Positions 9,196 through 17,819 of a stretch of DNA of 64,000 nucleotides are shown piece by piece (the first letter of the stretch is position 1; each line of letters begins with the position of its first letter). The DNA lies in NCBI GenBank assembly GCA_036639955.1, contig JAVWHP010000004.1:50781-114780 (forward strand), read 5' to 3'. Origin of the DNA: JAVWHP01 sp036639955 (GTDB lineage: Bacteria; Bacillota_I; Bacilli_A; Erysipelotrichales; Erysipelotrichaceae). Both the position numbers and the translations under genes were made by a program. The notes beneath the pieces were generated by a model. It made no database searches. It saw only the letters and a program-made list of their open reading frames with translations, and was not told the DNA's origin.

Positions 9196-9224
9196 TTGTT
9201 CTTAGAGCAATAATTTGTTATTAT
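9196..9224 (+). promoter_or_regulatory. Promoter of the suf operon
   Basis: TTGTTC at 9196-9201, 17 bp, TATTAT at 9219-9224. It lies 38 bp before sufC, whose SD is AAAGGATG. No riboswitch or clear operator is visible in this intergenic region. Confidence 0.55.
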
Positions 9225-9261
9225 ATTAAAGTTAGAAAATCAAGTGAAAGGATGAATCAAT

Positions 9262-10080
9262 ATGTCAAAACTAGAAATAAAGGATTTATACGTTGATGTA
9301 GAAGGAAAAGAAATACTAAAAGGCATCAATTTAATTATAAATGATCATGAAATACATGCATTAATGGGACCAAATGGTAATGGTAAAAGTACACTATTAG
9401 CAGCAATAATGGGAAACCCTAAATTTAATATATCTAAAGGTGAAATAATACTAGATGGTAAAAATGTATTAGAAATGAAAGTAGATGAAAGAAGTAAAGC
9501 AGGAATCTTTTTAGGAATGCAATATCCAAGTGAAGTAGCAGGAGTTAGTAATTCTGATTTCTTAAGAGCGGCTATAAATGCAAGAAGAGATAAACCTATT
9601 CCGCTCTTTAGTTTTATTAAAGAGATGGAACAGACTATAAAGGATTTAGAAATGAAACCTGATTTAGCTCATAGATTTTTAAATGAAGGTTTTTCTGGTG
9701 GAGAAAAGAAACGTAATGAAATAGTACAAATGAAGTTATTAAAGCCTAGTATTGCTATGTTAGATGAGATAGATAGTGGACTAGATGTTGATGCTTTAAA
9801 GATAGTAGCTGAAGCTATAAAGACTATGTATGCTAAAGAAGATATGGGAATGTTAGTAGTATCACACTATGAAAGATTTTATCAACTTATACAACCTACT
9901 CATGCTCATGTATTAATAGATGGTAAAATAGTAATGAGTGGTGGATATGAACTAGTAGATAAGATTGATACACAAGGTTATGACTGGTTAAGTAAAGAAC
10001 TAGGAATAAAAATTAAAGATATTGAAAGAACTAACCCAATAGTATTAGGAGCCTGTGCAGCTAAGAATAAAGGTAAATAA
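9262..10080 (+). CDS. sufC: Fe-S assembly ATPase SufC
   Basis: 272 residues, slightly longer than usual (about 250). ABC ATPase: Walker A GPNGNGKST near residue 38, signature FSGGEKKRNEI, Walker B AMLDEIDSGLD, switch His in VVSHYER. SufC powers the cytosolic SufBCD scaffold that assembles Fe-S clusters. First gene of a sufC-sufD-sufS-sufU-sufB operon, the usual Firmicute order. Its last bases hold the SD of sufD. Fe-S demand here includes NifJ, Nfn and the radical SAM protein. Confidence 0.96.
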   Translation: MSKLEIKDLYVDVEGKEILKGINLIINDHEIHALMGPNGNGKSTLLAAIMGNPKFNISKGEIILDGKNVLEMKVDERSKAGIFLGMQYPSEVAGVSNSDFLRAAINARRDKPIPLFSFIKEMEQTIKDLEMKPDLAHRFLNEGFSGGEKKRNEIVQMKLLKPSIAMLDEIDSGLDVDALKIVAEAIKTMYAKEDMGMLVVSHYERFYQLIQPTHAHVLIDGKIVMSGGYELVDKIDTQGYDWLSKELGIKIKDIERTNPIVLGACAAKNKGK

Positions 10081-10081
10081 C

Positions 10082-10882
10082 ATGAATAAACTAATAAACA
10101 TAAACACAAACAAACTACACACCATTACCTTAGAAACTATAAATAATGATATTACTATAAATGTAGACAAACATACACACGCATCATTATTTATCAAATA
10201 TAGTATAAATGTGGAGCAAGTAACACTACAATTGAATCTATTAGATAATGCTTACCTAGATGTCTGCTTTTGGAATGATAGTACAACCAATATAAACATT
10301 GATCATACAATTAATGTTTATAAAGATGCTACACTAAATGCAGCATACGCTGAATTTAGTAGTAGCAACGCTAATTATAACCTTAAAGTCAACCTACTAG
10401 GTAAAGGCTCTAATGTTAAAACTAGCACTGCATCCCTAGTAGGTGGTAGTATTCATTATAATATATTATGTACTCATGAAGAAGGACATAATATATGTAA
10501 TAATGAAAACTACGCAGTGGTATTAACCAATGCCGACTTTAGTATTAAAGATACTGGTAAAATTATTAAAGGAGCAAGTGAAGCTAAATCTCATCAAACA
10601 ACAAGAGTACTAACAATGAGTAAAAATCATAAAAGTATGGTAGAACCATTACTATTAATAGATGAGAATGATGTTGAAGCATCGCATGCAACATCATTAG
10701 GACAAATTGATGAAAATCAATTATACTATTTACAAACTAGAGGATTAAGTACACAGCAAGCAATGGGCTTATTAACAACTGGGTATTTATTACCAATAGC
10801 TAAAACAATTCAAGATGAAGAGTTACAAGCAACACTAGCGAAAGAAATTGAAAGCAAGGTGGCTAGTAAATGTTTAATATAG
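10082..10882 (+). CDS. sufD: SufD-like Fe-S scaffold protein (short)
   Basis: 266 residues, much shorter than the usual 400 or more. It retains the SufB/SufD beta-helix core (KGASEAKSHQTTRVLTMS, then DVEASHATSLGQIDENQLYYLQTRGL) and the C-terminal helices. The N-terminal half typical of SufD is missing, with no frameshift visible. ATG at 10082 follows an AAAGG within the sufC end; an in-frame GTG at 10055 is less likely. The gene overlaps sufS by 13 bp. It should pair with SufB around SufC. Confidence 0.85.
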   Translation: MNKLININTNKLHTITLETINNDITINVDKHTHASLFIKYSINVEQVTLQLNLLDNAYLDVCFWNDSTTNINIDHTINVYKDATLNAAYAEFSSSNANYNLKVNLLGKGSNVKTSTASLVGGSIHYNILCTHEEGHNICNNENYAVVLTNADFSIKDTGKIIKGASEAKSHQTTRVLTMSKNHKSMVEPLLLIDENDVEASHATSLGQIDENQLYYLQTRGLSTQQAMGLLTTGYLLPIAKTIQDEELQATLAKEIESKVASKCLI

Positions 10883-12102
10883 AAGAAATAAGATTGGATT
10901 TTCCAATGCTAAATAATAAAAGGATGCAAAATCATCAATTAATTTATTTAGATAATGCAGCAACTACCCTAAAGCCTCAATGTGTAATAGATGCAGTAGT
11001 TGATTACTATAGTAACTTAGGAGCTAATGCACATCGAGGCGATTATGAACTATCTTATATGGTAGATACTGCATTTGAAGAAACTAGAAAAGAAGTAGCT
11101 AAATTTATTAATGCTAAAGAAGATGAAATATGTTTTACAAGTGGAGCAAGTGAAGCATTAAATACAGTAGCAGTAGGATATGGTCAAAATTTATTAAAAG
11201 AAGGGGATATTATATTAAGTGCTGAATCAGAACATGCATCTAGTGTATTGCCATGGATGAGATGTGCAAAAGAAACTAAAGCAATAATGAAATATATCCC
11301 ATTAGATAAAGAAGGAAGAATTACACTAGATAATGTTAAAGCTATGATGAATGATAAAGTTAAAATAGTAGCAATAGCACAAGTAAGTAATGTATTAGGA
11401 TACGTTACACCTATAAAAGAAATAACAGAGTTAGTTCATAGCTATGGAGCTAAAATAGTAGTTGATGGAGCACAATCAGTGCCCCATCAACCAATAGATG
11501 TTAAAGACATGGATATAGATTTCTTAGCATTTAGTGCCCATAAAATGTGTGGACCAACCGGAGTAGGAGTACTATACGGAAAATATAAACTACTAGAAGC
11601 AACACAACCACTACTATTAGGAGGAGGAAGCAACGCAAGATTTGAAATGTGTGGAAATATACAATTAAAAAAACCACCATTTAAATTTGAAACAGGAACC
11701 CCAAATATAGAAGGAGTAATAGGATTTGGAGCAGCAATAAAATATCTAAATAAAATAGGAATGAACAACATACACCAAAGAGAAAAAGAACTACACCAAT
11801 ACGCAATACAACAATTAAAACAACTAAACAACGTTCATATATACAATGAACACTGTGAAGCAGCAATAATAACATTTAATATAAACAACATTTTTGCACA
11901 AGACGTAGCAACCTTCTTTAATGCTAATGGATTAGCATTAAGAAGTGGACAACACTGTGCAAAAATGTTGATAGAAAAATTAGAAACTAGTGCAACACTA
12001 AGAGCTAGTATATATTTCTATAATACCAAAGAAGAGATAGATGAATTAGTTAAATTATGTAAGAATGCAACAATGGAAAACTGTTTAAACGTTTTCTTTT
12101 AG
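10870..12102 (+). CDS. sufS: Cysteine desulfurase SufS
   Basis: 410 residues. Group II cysteine desulfurase, PLP-dependent, supplying sulfur from cysteine. The PLP lysine is in AFSAHKMCGPTGVGVLYG. The catalytic cysteine loop is LRSGQHCAKML. YLDNAATTLKP at the N-terminus is typical. It starts within the last codons of sufD (overlap 13 bp) and is followed by sufU, its sulfur acceptor. A 15-bp bulged hairpin with a 2-nt loop lies at 11913-11945. Confidence 0.96.
   Translation: MFNIEEIRLDFPMLNNKRMQNHQLIYLDNAATTLKPQCVIDAVVDYYSNLGANAHRGDYELSYMVDTAFEETRKEVAKFINAKEDEICFTSGASEALNTVAVGYGQNLLKEGDIILSAESEHASSVLPWMRCAKETKAIMKYIPLDKEGRITLDNVKAMMNDKVKIVAIAQVSNVLGYVTPIKEITELVHSYGAKIVVDGAQSVPHQPIDVKDMDIDFLAFSAHKMCGPTGVGVLYGKYKLLEATQPLLLGGGSNARFEMCGNIQLKKPPFKFETGTPNIEGVIGFGAAIKYLNKIGMNNIHQREKELHQYAIQQLKQLNNVHIYNEHCEAAIITFNINNIFAQDVATFFNANGLALRSGQHCAKMLIEKLETSATLRASIYFYNTKEEIDELVKLCKNATMENCLNVFF
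11913..11945 (+). repeat. 15-bp bulged hairpin inside sufS
   Basis: TTAATGCTAAT (11918-11928), loop GG, exact complement at 11931-11941. The stem extends as CTTC/GAAG past a single bulged T at 11917. It overlaps the codons before the catalytic LRSGQHC loop. Confidence 0.75.
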
Positions 12103-12116
12103 AAAGAAGGTATACT

Positions 12117-12560
12117 ATGTTTGATATGATGAGTGATCCAATGTTATTAAGACAAATTATAATGGACCATTATGAATACCCAAGAAACCATGAATTAAGT
12201 AAAGAAGATGGATATCATCAAGTCCATATGGCAAGTGATTCATGTATAGATGATATCCATGTCCAAGCTAAAATAAGTAATAATCATATAGATGATATAA
12301 GATTTGATGGAGTAGCCTGTACAATAGCTACTGCTTCTACCTCTATAATGAGTGAACTATTAAATGATAAAGATATAGAAGAAGCTAAAGTAATTATTAA
12401 TAATTACTTTAGCATGATAGATCAAGAAGAATTTGATCAAGAGCTACTACAAGAAGCAGTAGCATTACATAACGTAGGTAAACAAGCAAATAGAATTAAA
12501 TGTGCTACTATAGGCTGGAATGCTATTAAAGAACTTATTGATAATAGTGAGGTAAAATAA
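12117..12560 (+). CDS. sufU: SufU sulfur-acceptor protein
   Basis: 147 residues. IscU-like fold that takes persulfide from SufS in a zinc-dependent way. Conserved zinc ligands are present: SDSCIDDIHV (Cys and Asp), VACTIATAS, IKCATIGWNA. The variant CIDD replaces the usual CGD but keeps Cys-x-Asp spacing. The C-terminal stop overlaps the sufB start (TAATG). The gene contains a 12-bp inverted repeat (12208-12260) and a perfect 30-bp palindrome (12384-12413). Confidence 0.93.
   Translation: MFDMMSDPMLLRQIIMDHYEYPRNHELSKEDGYHQVHMASDSCIDDIHVQAKISNNHIDDIRFDGVACTIATASTSIMSELLNDKDIEEAKVIINNYFSMIDQEEFDQELLQEAVALHNVGKQANRIKCATIGWNAIKELIDNSEVK
12208..12260 (+). repeat. 12-bp perfect inverted repeat in sufU
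   Basis: ATGGATATCATC (12208-12219) and GATGATATCCAT (12249-12260), 29-nt loop. Confidence 0.7.
12384..12413 (+). repeat. Perfect 30-bp palindrome inside sufU
   Basis: Left half GCTAAAGTAATTATT is followed at once by its exact reverse complement, with no loop. The frame reads through it (codons around AKVIINNYFS). It is one of three 30-bp perfect palindromes in coding sequence in this window. Confidence 0.9.
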
Positions 12561-13945
12561 TGAATAAAGATGAAGAGTATAAATACGGATTTCATGATAA
12601 AGATGTAAGTATATATAATACAGGTAAAGGATTAAATGAAGATATAGTAAGAGAAATATCTAAAATTAAGAATGAACCCGACTGGATGTTAGAATATCGT
12701 TTAAATGCTTATAAAGCATTTATTAAGATGCCAACTCAAGAATGGGGACCTAATGTTATAGATATAAACTTTGATGACTATACTTATTATATAAGACCAA
12801 GTAATAAACAAGAATCTAATTGGAGTGAAGTACCAACTACTATAAAAGATACATTTGATAAATTAGGAATACCTGAAGCAGAACAAAAGTTCTTAGCAGG
12901 AGTATCTACTCAATATGAATCTGAAGTAGTTTATCATAATATGTTAGAAGAAGTAGAAAGTAAAGGAGTAATCTTTTTAGATACAGATAGTGCTTTAAGA
13001 AACCAACCAGATCTATTTAAGAAGTTCTTTGGTACTATAGTACCTTATACAGATAATAAGTTTGCTGCCCTTAATAGTGCTGTTTGGTCTGGAGGTAGTT
13101 TTATATATGTACCAAAGAATGTAAAACTAGATAAACCATTACAATCATATTTTAGAATTAATAGTGAAAGAATGGGACAATTTGAACGTACTATAATAAT
13201 AGTAGATGAAGGAGCAGATGTTCACTATGTAGAAGGATGTACTGCACCAACTTATTCTAAAGATTCTTTACATGCAGCTGTTGTAGAAATATTTGTACAT
13301 AAGAATGCTAAATGCCGCTATTCTACAGTACAAAACTGGAGTAGTAATATATTAAATTTAGTAACTAAAAGAGCAATAGTATATGAACATGGTCAAATGG
13401 AATGGATAGATGGTAATATAGGATCTAGAATTACTATGAAATATCCTGCCTGTATATTAGCCGGAGAATATGCTAGTGGAATGACAATATCAATAGCAGT
13501 AGCAGGTAAAGGGCAAATACAAGATGCAGGAGCTAAAATGATTCACATAGCACCTAATACTAAATCAAGTATTATATCTAAATCCTTATCTAGAAACGGT
13601 GGAGAAGTAAACTATAGAGGAGAAATCTATCATGGACCTAAAGCTAATAATGCTAAATCTAAAGTAGAATGTGATACGCTAATACTAGATAAAATATCTA
13701 GAAGTGATACAATACCAACCAATATAAGTAAGAATGAAACATCAAGAATAGAACATGAAGCAACAGTATCTAAAATAAGTGAAGAACAACTATTCTATCT
13801 AATGAGTAGAGGATTAAGCGAACAAAATGCTACACAAATGATAATAATGGGATTCCTAGAACCATTTACAAGTGAACTACCAATGGAATACGCAGTAGAA
13901 CTAAACCAATTACTAAAACTAGACATGACAGGATCACTAGGATAA
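12560..13945 (+). CDS. sufB: Fe-S scaffold protein SufB
   Basis: 461 residues, normal length. Cytosolic scaffold on which Fe-S clusters are built, with SufC and SufD. Typical stretches: GVIFLDTDSALR, WSGGSFIYVPKNV, VDEGADVHYVEGCTAP with the conserved cysteine, and the C-terminal TSRIEHEATVSKISEEQLFYL. Its ATG overlaps the sufU stop. It is the last suf gene; the folate gene follows after only 3 bp. Confidence 0.97.
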   Translation: MNKDEEYKYGFHDKDVSIYNTGKGLNEDIVREISKIKNEPDWMLEYRLNAYKAFIKMPTQEWGPNVIDINFDDYTYYIRPSNKQESNWSEVPTTIKDTFDKLGIPEAEQKFLAGVSTQYESEVVYHNMLEEVESKGVIFLDTDSALRNQPDLFKKFFGTIVPYTDNKFAALNSAVWSGGSFIYVPKNVKLDKPLQSYFRINSERMGQFERTIIIVDEGADVHYVEGCTAPTYSKDSLHAAVVEIFVHKNAKCRYSTVQNWSSNILNLVTKRAIVYEHGQMEWIDGNIGSRITMKYPACILAGEYASGMTISIAVAGKGQIQDAGAKMIHIAPNTKSSIISKSLSRNGGEVNYRGEIYHGPKANNAKSKVECDTLILDKISRSDTIPTNISKNETSRIEHEATVSKISEEQLFYLMSRGLSEQNATQMIIMGFLEPFTSELPMEYAVELNQLLKLDMTGSLG

Positions 13946-13948
13946 ACA

Positions 13949-14503
13949 ATGAAAACAACAATAAGAACTTCATTAAGAAATAATCGTAATAAACTAGGAA
14001 GTACTAAAAGATTAAACTATAGTACGATTATTTCTAATAAATTACTACATGAGTTAGACAAATTAACTCATGTAGCAATTTATATGAGTTATCATAATGA
14101 AGTTCAAACTATAAAAGTAATTAAGGAACTATTGAAGAATGGAGTAAATTTATATTTACCAAAGATTATAAGTGATGAAGAGATGAAATTTTATAGAATT
14201 AATAATATAAAAGATTTAAAAGAAAATGAATTAGGCATATTAGAACCTATAAATAATACTGAAGCATATATAGGTAACTTAGATGCAATAGTAGTTCCTT
14301 TAGTTGGTTTTGATAAAGATTGTAATAGGTTAGGGCAAGGAAAAGGATATTATGATCGATATTTAAAGATGATTAAAACAAAGAAAATTGGGTTAGCTTA
14401 TGAGTGTCAAAGAGTAGAAAAGATTGAAATAGAAGTTCATGATATTCCGTTAGATTTAGTAATAACAGAGGCAAAAATTTACCATAAAAACGCTAAAATG
14501 TGA
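13949..14503 (+). CDS. 5-formyltetrahydrofolate cyclo-ligase
   Basis: 184 residues. It converts 5-formyl-THF to 5,10-methenyl-THF with ATP in the cytoplasm. The signature LGQGKGYYDRYL near residue 130 is diagnostic, and the N-terminal RTSLRNNRNKL supplies the basic nucleotide-binding start. It follows sufB by 3 bp and is probably co-transcribed. A terminator follows at 14535-14565. It carries two inverted repeats (13976-14035 and 14045-14075). Confidence 0.93.
   Translation: MKTTIRTSLRNNRNKLGSTKRLNYSTIISNKLLHELDKLTHVAIYMSYHNEVQTIKVIKELLKNGVNLYLPKIISDEEMKFYRINNIKDLKENELGILEPINNTEAYIGNLDAIVVPLVGFDKDCNRLGQGKGYYDRYLKMIKTKKIGLAYECQRVEKIEIEVHDIPLDLVITEAKIYHKNAKM
13976..14035 (+). repeat. 13-bp perfect inverted repeat in the cyclo-ligase gene
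   Basis: AGAAATAATCGTA (13976-13988) and TACGATTATTTCT (14023-14035), with a nested GTACTA/TAGTAC stem. Confidence 0.75.
14045..14075 (+). repeat. 12-bp perfect hairpin in the cyclo-ligase gene
   Basis: CTACATGAGTTA (14045-14056), loop GACAAAT, exact complement at 14064-14075. Confidence 0.8.
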
Positions 14504-14534
14504 AGAATTGTAAAAATAGGCGCTGAAAGTGCAT

Positions 14535-14565
14535 AAAAAACCTTTAAAATGTAAAGGTTTTTTTT
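14535..14565 (+). terminator. Intrinsic terminator after the suf/folate operon
   Basis: AAAAACCTTTA/TAAAGGTTTTT hairpin followed by a T run. Confidence 0.85.
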
Positions 14566-14582
14566 ATAAAATGAAAGCGATA

Positions 14583-14591
14583 TGATATAAT
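14583..14591 (+). promoter_or_regulatory. Extended -10 promoter of the pilus operon
   Basis: TGATATAAT (14583-14591) is an extended -10. The -35 region 17 bp upstream (TTTATA) is weak. It lies 30 bp before pilC. Confidence 0.55.
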
Positions 14592-14621
14592 ATAAAGGAA
14601 CTAAAGAAACGGGGTAAAAAG

Positions 14622-15824
14622 ATGGATAAATATAAGTACAGTGCACGACAACTCGACGGGACAGTAAAAACCGGAGAAACAACTGCACCAAGTTATTCTG
14701 AGTTTCTTACTAAACTGAAAGAAGAGAATCTTTATTGTATCAGTTATGAAGTAAGTCAAGAAGAAGAGACTGAGGCAGCTAAGTCAACCTTTAAAGTAAA
14801 AGGAAAGAATTTAGTAATGTTCTCAAGACAGTTATCAACAATGTTAGGAGCCGGTGTATCAATTGTTAAATCAATCGATATCTTACATGAAAAAACAACC
14901 GACAAGAAGTTAAAAAATAGTATGAGATTACTATATGAGTCATTACAACAAGGTAAGGCATTATCTGCTGCTATGAGTGAGCAAAGTGGATCTTATCCAA
15001 ATCTATTAGTAATGATGGTTAAATCAGGAGAAATAAGTGGTACGTTAGATACGACATTAGAAAAAATGGCAAATCACTATGAATCGGAAAATAAACTGAT
15101 GAATAAAGTACGTAACGCAATGATTTACCCAATTGTACTATGTGTAGTTATGGTTGTAGTAGTTACATTGTTATTAGCATTTGTAATGCCAACCTTCTTT
15201 GAACTATTTGCAGGACAAGAATTACCATTGCCAACAAGAATGCTAGTAGCTATGTCAAACTTTATTACTAGTAAATGGTATGTAATACTAATAATAGTAG
15301 CTGTAGCAGCTGCAGTTATACCAATGGCATTGAAACAACCAGCAATTAGATTAAAATTTGATAAGTTTAAGATTAAAGCTCCATTATTTGGAAAACTTAA
15401 TAAAACTATTCAATCAGCTAGATTTGCTAGAACATTTGCTACACTATATTTTAGTGGTGTTAATATTATAGAAATACTAGAAATGAGTAGTGATATCTTA
15501 AACAATACTTATTTAGCACAAGGATTTAAAAAAGTAATAGCTAAAGTAAGTAATGGAGAGTTAATCTCTACATCAATTGCTAATGAAGATATGTTTGATA
15601 GTATGTTAACATCAATGATCTTTATTGGAGAAGAATCTGGATTACTAGATAGTATACTAGAAAAGACAGCAGACTTCTATGATGAAGAATCAGATACAGC
15701 TACACAATCAATGGTAGCATTAATGGAACCAATCATTATAGTTGCATTAGGAGTTGTAGTAGGATTCATCGTTATATCAATCATCTTACCATTATACGGA
15801 TCTATGAAACAAGTAGGTCAATAA
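14622..15824 (+). CDS. pilC: Type IV pilus inner-membrane platform protein PilC
   Basis: 400 residues, as expected for the PilC/GspF family. Two T2SSF domains: the first around residues 65-190 (SRQLSTMLGAGVSIVKSI, then MIYPIVLCVVMVVVVTLLLAF), the second from about 265 (SARFARTFATLYFSGVNIIEILE) to the C-terminal helix. It anchors the pilus motor in the plasma membrane. First gene of a pilC-pilMN-pilO-pilX-like-prepilin operon. The usual SRQLSTML motif is present. Confidence 0.95.
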   Translation: MDKYKYSARQLDGTVKTGETTAPSYSEFLTKLKEENLYCISYEVSQEEETEAAKSTFKVKGKNLVMFSRQLSTMLGAGVSIVKSIDILHEKTTDKKLKNSMRLLYESLQQGKALSAAMSEQSGSYPNLLVMMVKSGEISGTLDTTLEKMANHYESENKLMNKVRNAMIYPIVLCVVMVVVVTLLLAFVMPTFFELFAGQELPLPTRMLVAMSNFITSKWYVILIIVAVAAAVIPMALKQPAIRLKFDKFKIKAPLFGKLNKTIQSARFARTFATLYFSGVNIIEILEMSSDILNNTYLAQGFKKVIAKVSNGELISTSIANEDMFDSMLTSMIFIGEESGLLDSILEKTADFYDEESDTATQSMVALMEPIIIVALGVVVGFIVISIILPLYGSMKQVGQ

Positions 15825-15844
15825 GAAAGGGAACGTAAAAAAAT

Positions 15845-17296
15845 ATGAACTTAGTAATATTATTAGAAGGACGTTATATCCGTTTTATACAAGGAAGTTA
15901 TAAGAACGGGAAAATTAAAATCAGTGGTTCATCAATCATTGACTTGTTTGACAGTGGACTATTAAATAGTGACTACTTTGATGTAGCTAAACTACTACCT
16001 ATTGTTAGACAACACATTAATGAAAATAAATATGAGAAATGTAAAGTAAAATTAGTATTAAACAATAAACAAGTAATTTATCGTGAATTAAGTGTTCCAT
16101 CTTCAAATACACAAGATGAAACAAGAACATTAGTTAAAAATGAAATGATTATGTCATTAAACTTAACTGATGATTATTTAGTTAACTATATCTTATTAGA
16201 AGAAACTGAAGTAGATGGAGATAAAATGCAACGTGTATTAGCTACCGCTGTATTAGGAACTGCATTAAGCGATTATGTAGATTTAATGAAGAAATTAAAA
16301 ATGAAATTAGTAGGATTAACTGTTGCCAATGATGCAGTTATATCATTATTAAATGGAATAAGTAAAGATGCTACAACACTATTCTTTGATGTAAATAGAT
16401 CTTATATGCGTTTATACTTATTTGATCATGGAACATATGTACTAACAAGAAATATTAGAACTTATGAAGATGAATCATATGATATTGAAGATTTAAGAAG
16501 AATGATTAATGATAATATAGCTAAGATGGAACAATTCCAATATACAAGAAACTTAGACAACCCTGTAACTAATGTAGAAATATTTGGAAATAATAAATAC
16601 TTAAGATTCTTACCAGCAGAGACATATGACTTTGGAGGATCAGTAAGTGTATTAGAAAAAAGATCAATATATAATGGAGTAGAAAGATATGAAACATTAG
16701 TAAATGCATTAGGAGCTTATATTCCTAGTGAAATAGAAAATGATTTCATGGGATTATTAAAAGAAAGACATGCAGTTAAAAAAGGAATGAATACTAATAC
16801 TAAAGCAATAGTAAAAGTATTAGTTATATGTTTATTAGGTTTAGGAGTAGTTGTTGCAGCATTAGGTGGAGGAGTAGCATTCTTTAAAATTAAAACTAAA
16901 GTATCTAACTCTTATATTAATGATAGTGATAATCAAGCTGAATTTGCTAAAGCAGATGCTATAGTAAAAAGAGATAAAGCATTAGATGATATGGTTACAC
17001 AAACAGAAACAATTAAAGCACAAATAGAAGCTGCACCAAAATTAAATGCTAAACTATTAGCAAGTATTTATTCTAATAAGATAAGTGCTAAAATTACTAG
17101 TTTAACATATGATTTATCAACAGTAGCTATTAATGCTGAAGTAGCTAATAGTACAGATGCTGCTGTTTATACTCAAAATTTAGAGAATTCAGGTTTATAT
17201 GATACTGTTACTTATACAGGATTTAGCGGTAGTGAGACATATAACTTCACAGTTAATGCCGTAGTTAAGGGAGGTGCTCCAGTTGAAAGTAAATAA
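15845..17296 (+). CDS. PilM-PilN fusion, pilus alignment complex
   Basis: 483 residues. Residues about 1-305 have the actin-like PilM fold (MNLVILLEGRYIRFIQG, then TLFFDVNRSYMRLYLFDHG). A transmembrane helix at about 322-345 (VLVICLLGLGVVVAALGGGVAFF) is followed by a coiled region and a small alpha-beta domain, the layout of PilN. In most systems PilM (cytosolic) and PilN (membrane) are separate proteins joined by the short PilN N-terminus. Here they form one chain. It should couple the cytoplasmic motor to the PilN/PilO complex outside. Confidence 0.85.
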   Translation: MNLVILLEGRYIRFIQGSYKNGKIKISGSSIIDLFDSGLLNSDYFDVAKLLPIVRQHINENKYEKCKVKLVLNNKQVIYRELSVPSSNTQDETRTLVKNEMIMSLNLTDDYLVNYILLEETEVDGDKMQRVLATAVLGTALSDYVDLMKKLKMKLVGLTVANDAVISLLNGISKDATTLFFDVNRSYMRLYLFDHGTYVLTRNIRTYEDESYDIEDLRRMINDNIAKMEQFQYTRNLDNPVTNVEIFGNNKYLRFLPAETYDFGGSVSVLEKRSIYNGVERYETLVNALGAYIPSEIENDFMGLLKERHAVKKGMNTNTKAIVKVLVICLLGLGVVVAALGGGVAFFKIKTKVSNSYINDSDNQAEFAKADAIVKRDKALDDMVTQTETIKAQIEAAPKLNAKLLASIYSNKISAKITSLTYDLSTVAINAEVANSTDAAVYTQNLENSGLYDTVTYTGFSGSETYNFTVNAVVKGGAPVESK

Positions 17297-17819
17297 TAGA
17301 GAAAGAACCATGGTTATAGCACTTATTATATTTGCTACTATAGCAATTGGATATGTATTAATTTTTACACCAATGCTAGGAATGGTTAAAGCTGCTAAAA
17401 CAGAAGCAGATGCACAAGGTAAGATTAAAAGTAATATGAAAGATACTATAGAGATAGCTCCAAGTGTAGAACTTGGAATACCTGCTAAAGTTAAAACTAC
17501 TAAAGCAAAAACTAAATTTATGTATCCTTTAGTTAATAACATGAATACAGATTTATATACACAAGGTAATTTTAGTGATTTAAAGATTACTTCTGTACAA
17601 ATAACAGGAGATCCAGAAAACATGACTACATCTAATGTAGCTGTAAGTGTTGAAGGAAGTATAGGTAAGATAGTTGACGCTATAACTGCAATAAACAAGG
17701 GAAACAATAGTATACAGATTAGCAATGTTACAGTTAATGATAGTGGTGAAGATAAAGCAACAGGAACATTTAGCTTACAAGTGTTCTTGATGGATAAAAA
17801 GGCTTTAACGAATGAATAA
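17283..17819 (+). CDS. PilO-like pilus assembly protein
   Basis: 178 residues from a TTG at 17283. SD AAGGGAGGTG (17266-17275) is spaced 8 nt from this TTG, while the GTG at 17274 sits inside the SD and is unlikely to be used. One N-terminal transmembrane helix (VIALIIFATIAIGYVLIF) is followed by a periplasm-type domain and ends in a beta-rich region (IQISNVTVND). This is the PilO layout and position, next to PilMN. Overlaps the previous and next genes by a few bases. Confidence 0.75.
   Translation: MKVNNRERTMVIALIIFATIAIGYVLIFTPMLGMVKAAKTEADAQGKIKSNMKDTIEIAPSVELGIPAKVKTTKAKTKFMYPLVNNMNTDLYTQGNFSDLKITSVQITGDPENMTTSNVAVSVEGSIGKIVDAITAINKGNNSIQISNVTVNDSGEDKATGTFSLQVFLMDKKALTNE

Noticed and set aside
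11487..11875. Two overlapping minus-strand ORFs inside sufS
   Set aside because: They have no SD, low-complexity hydrophobic content, and lie opposite a clear enzyme gene.
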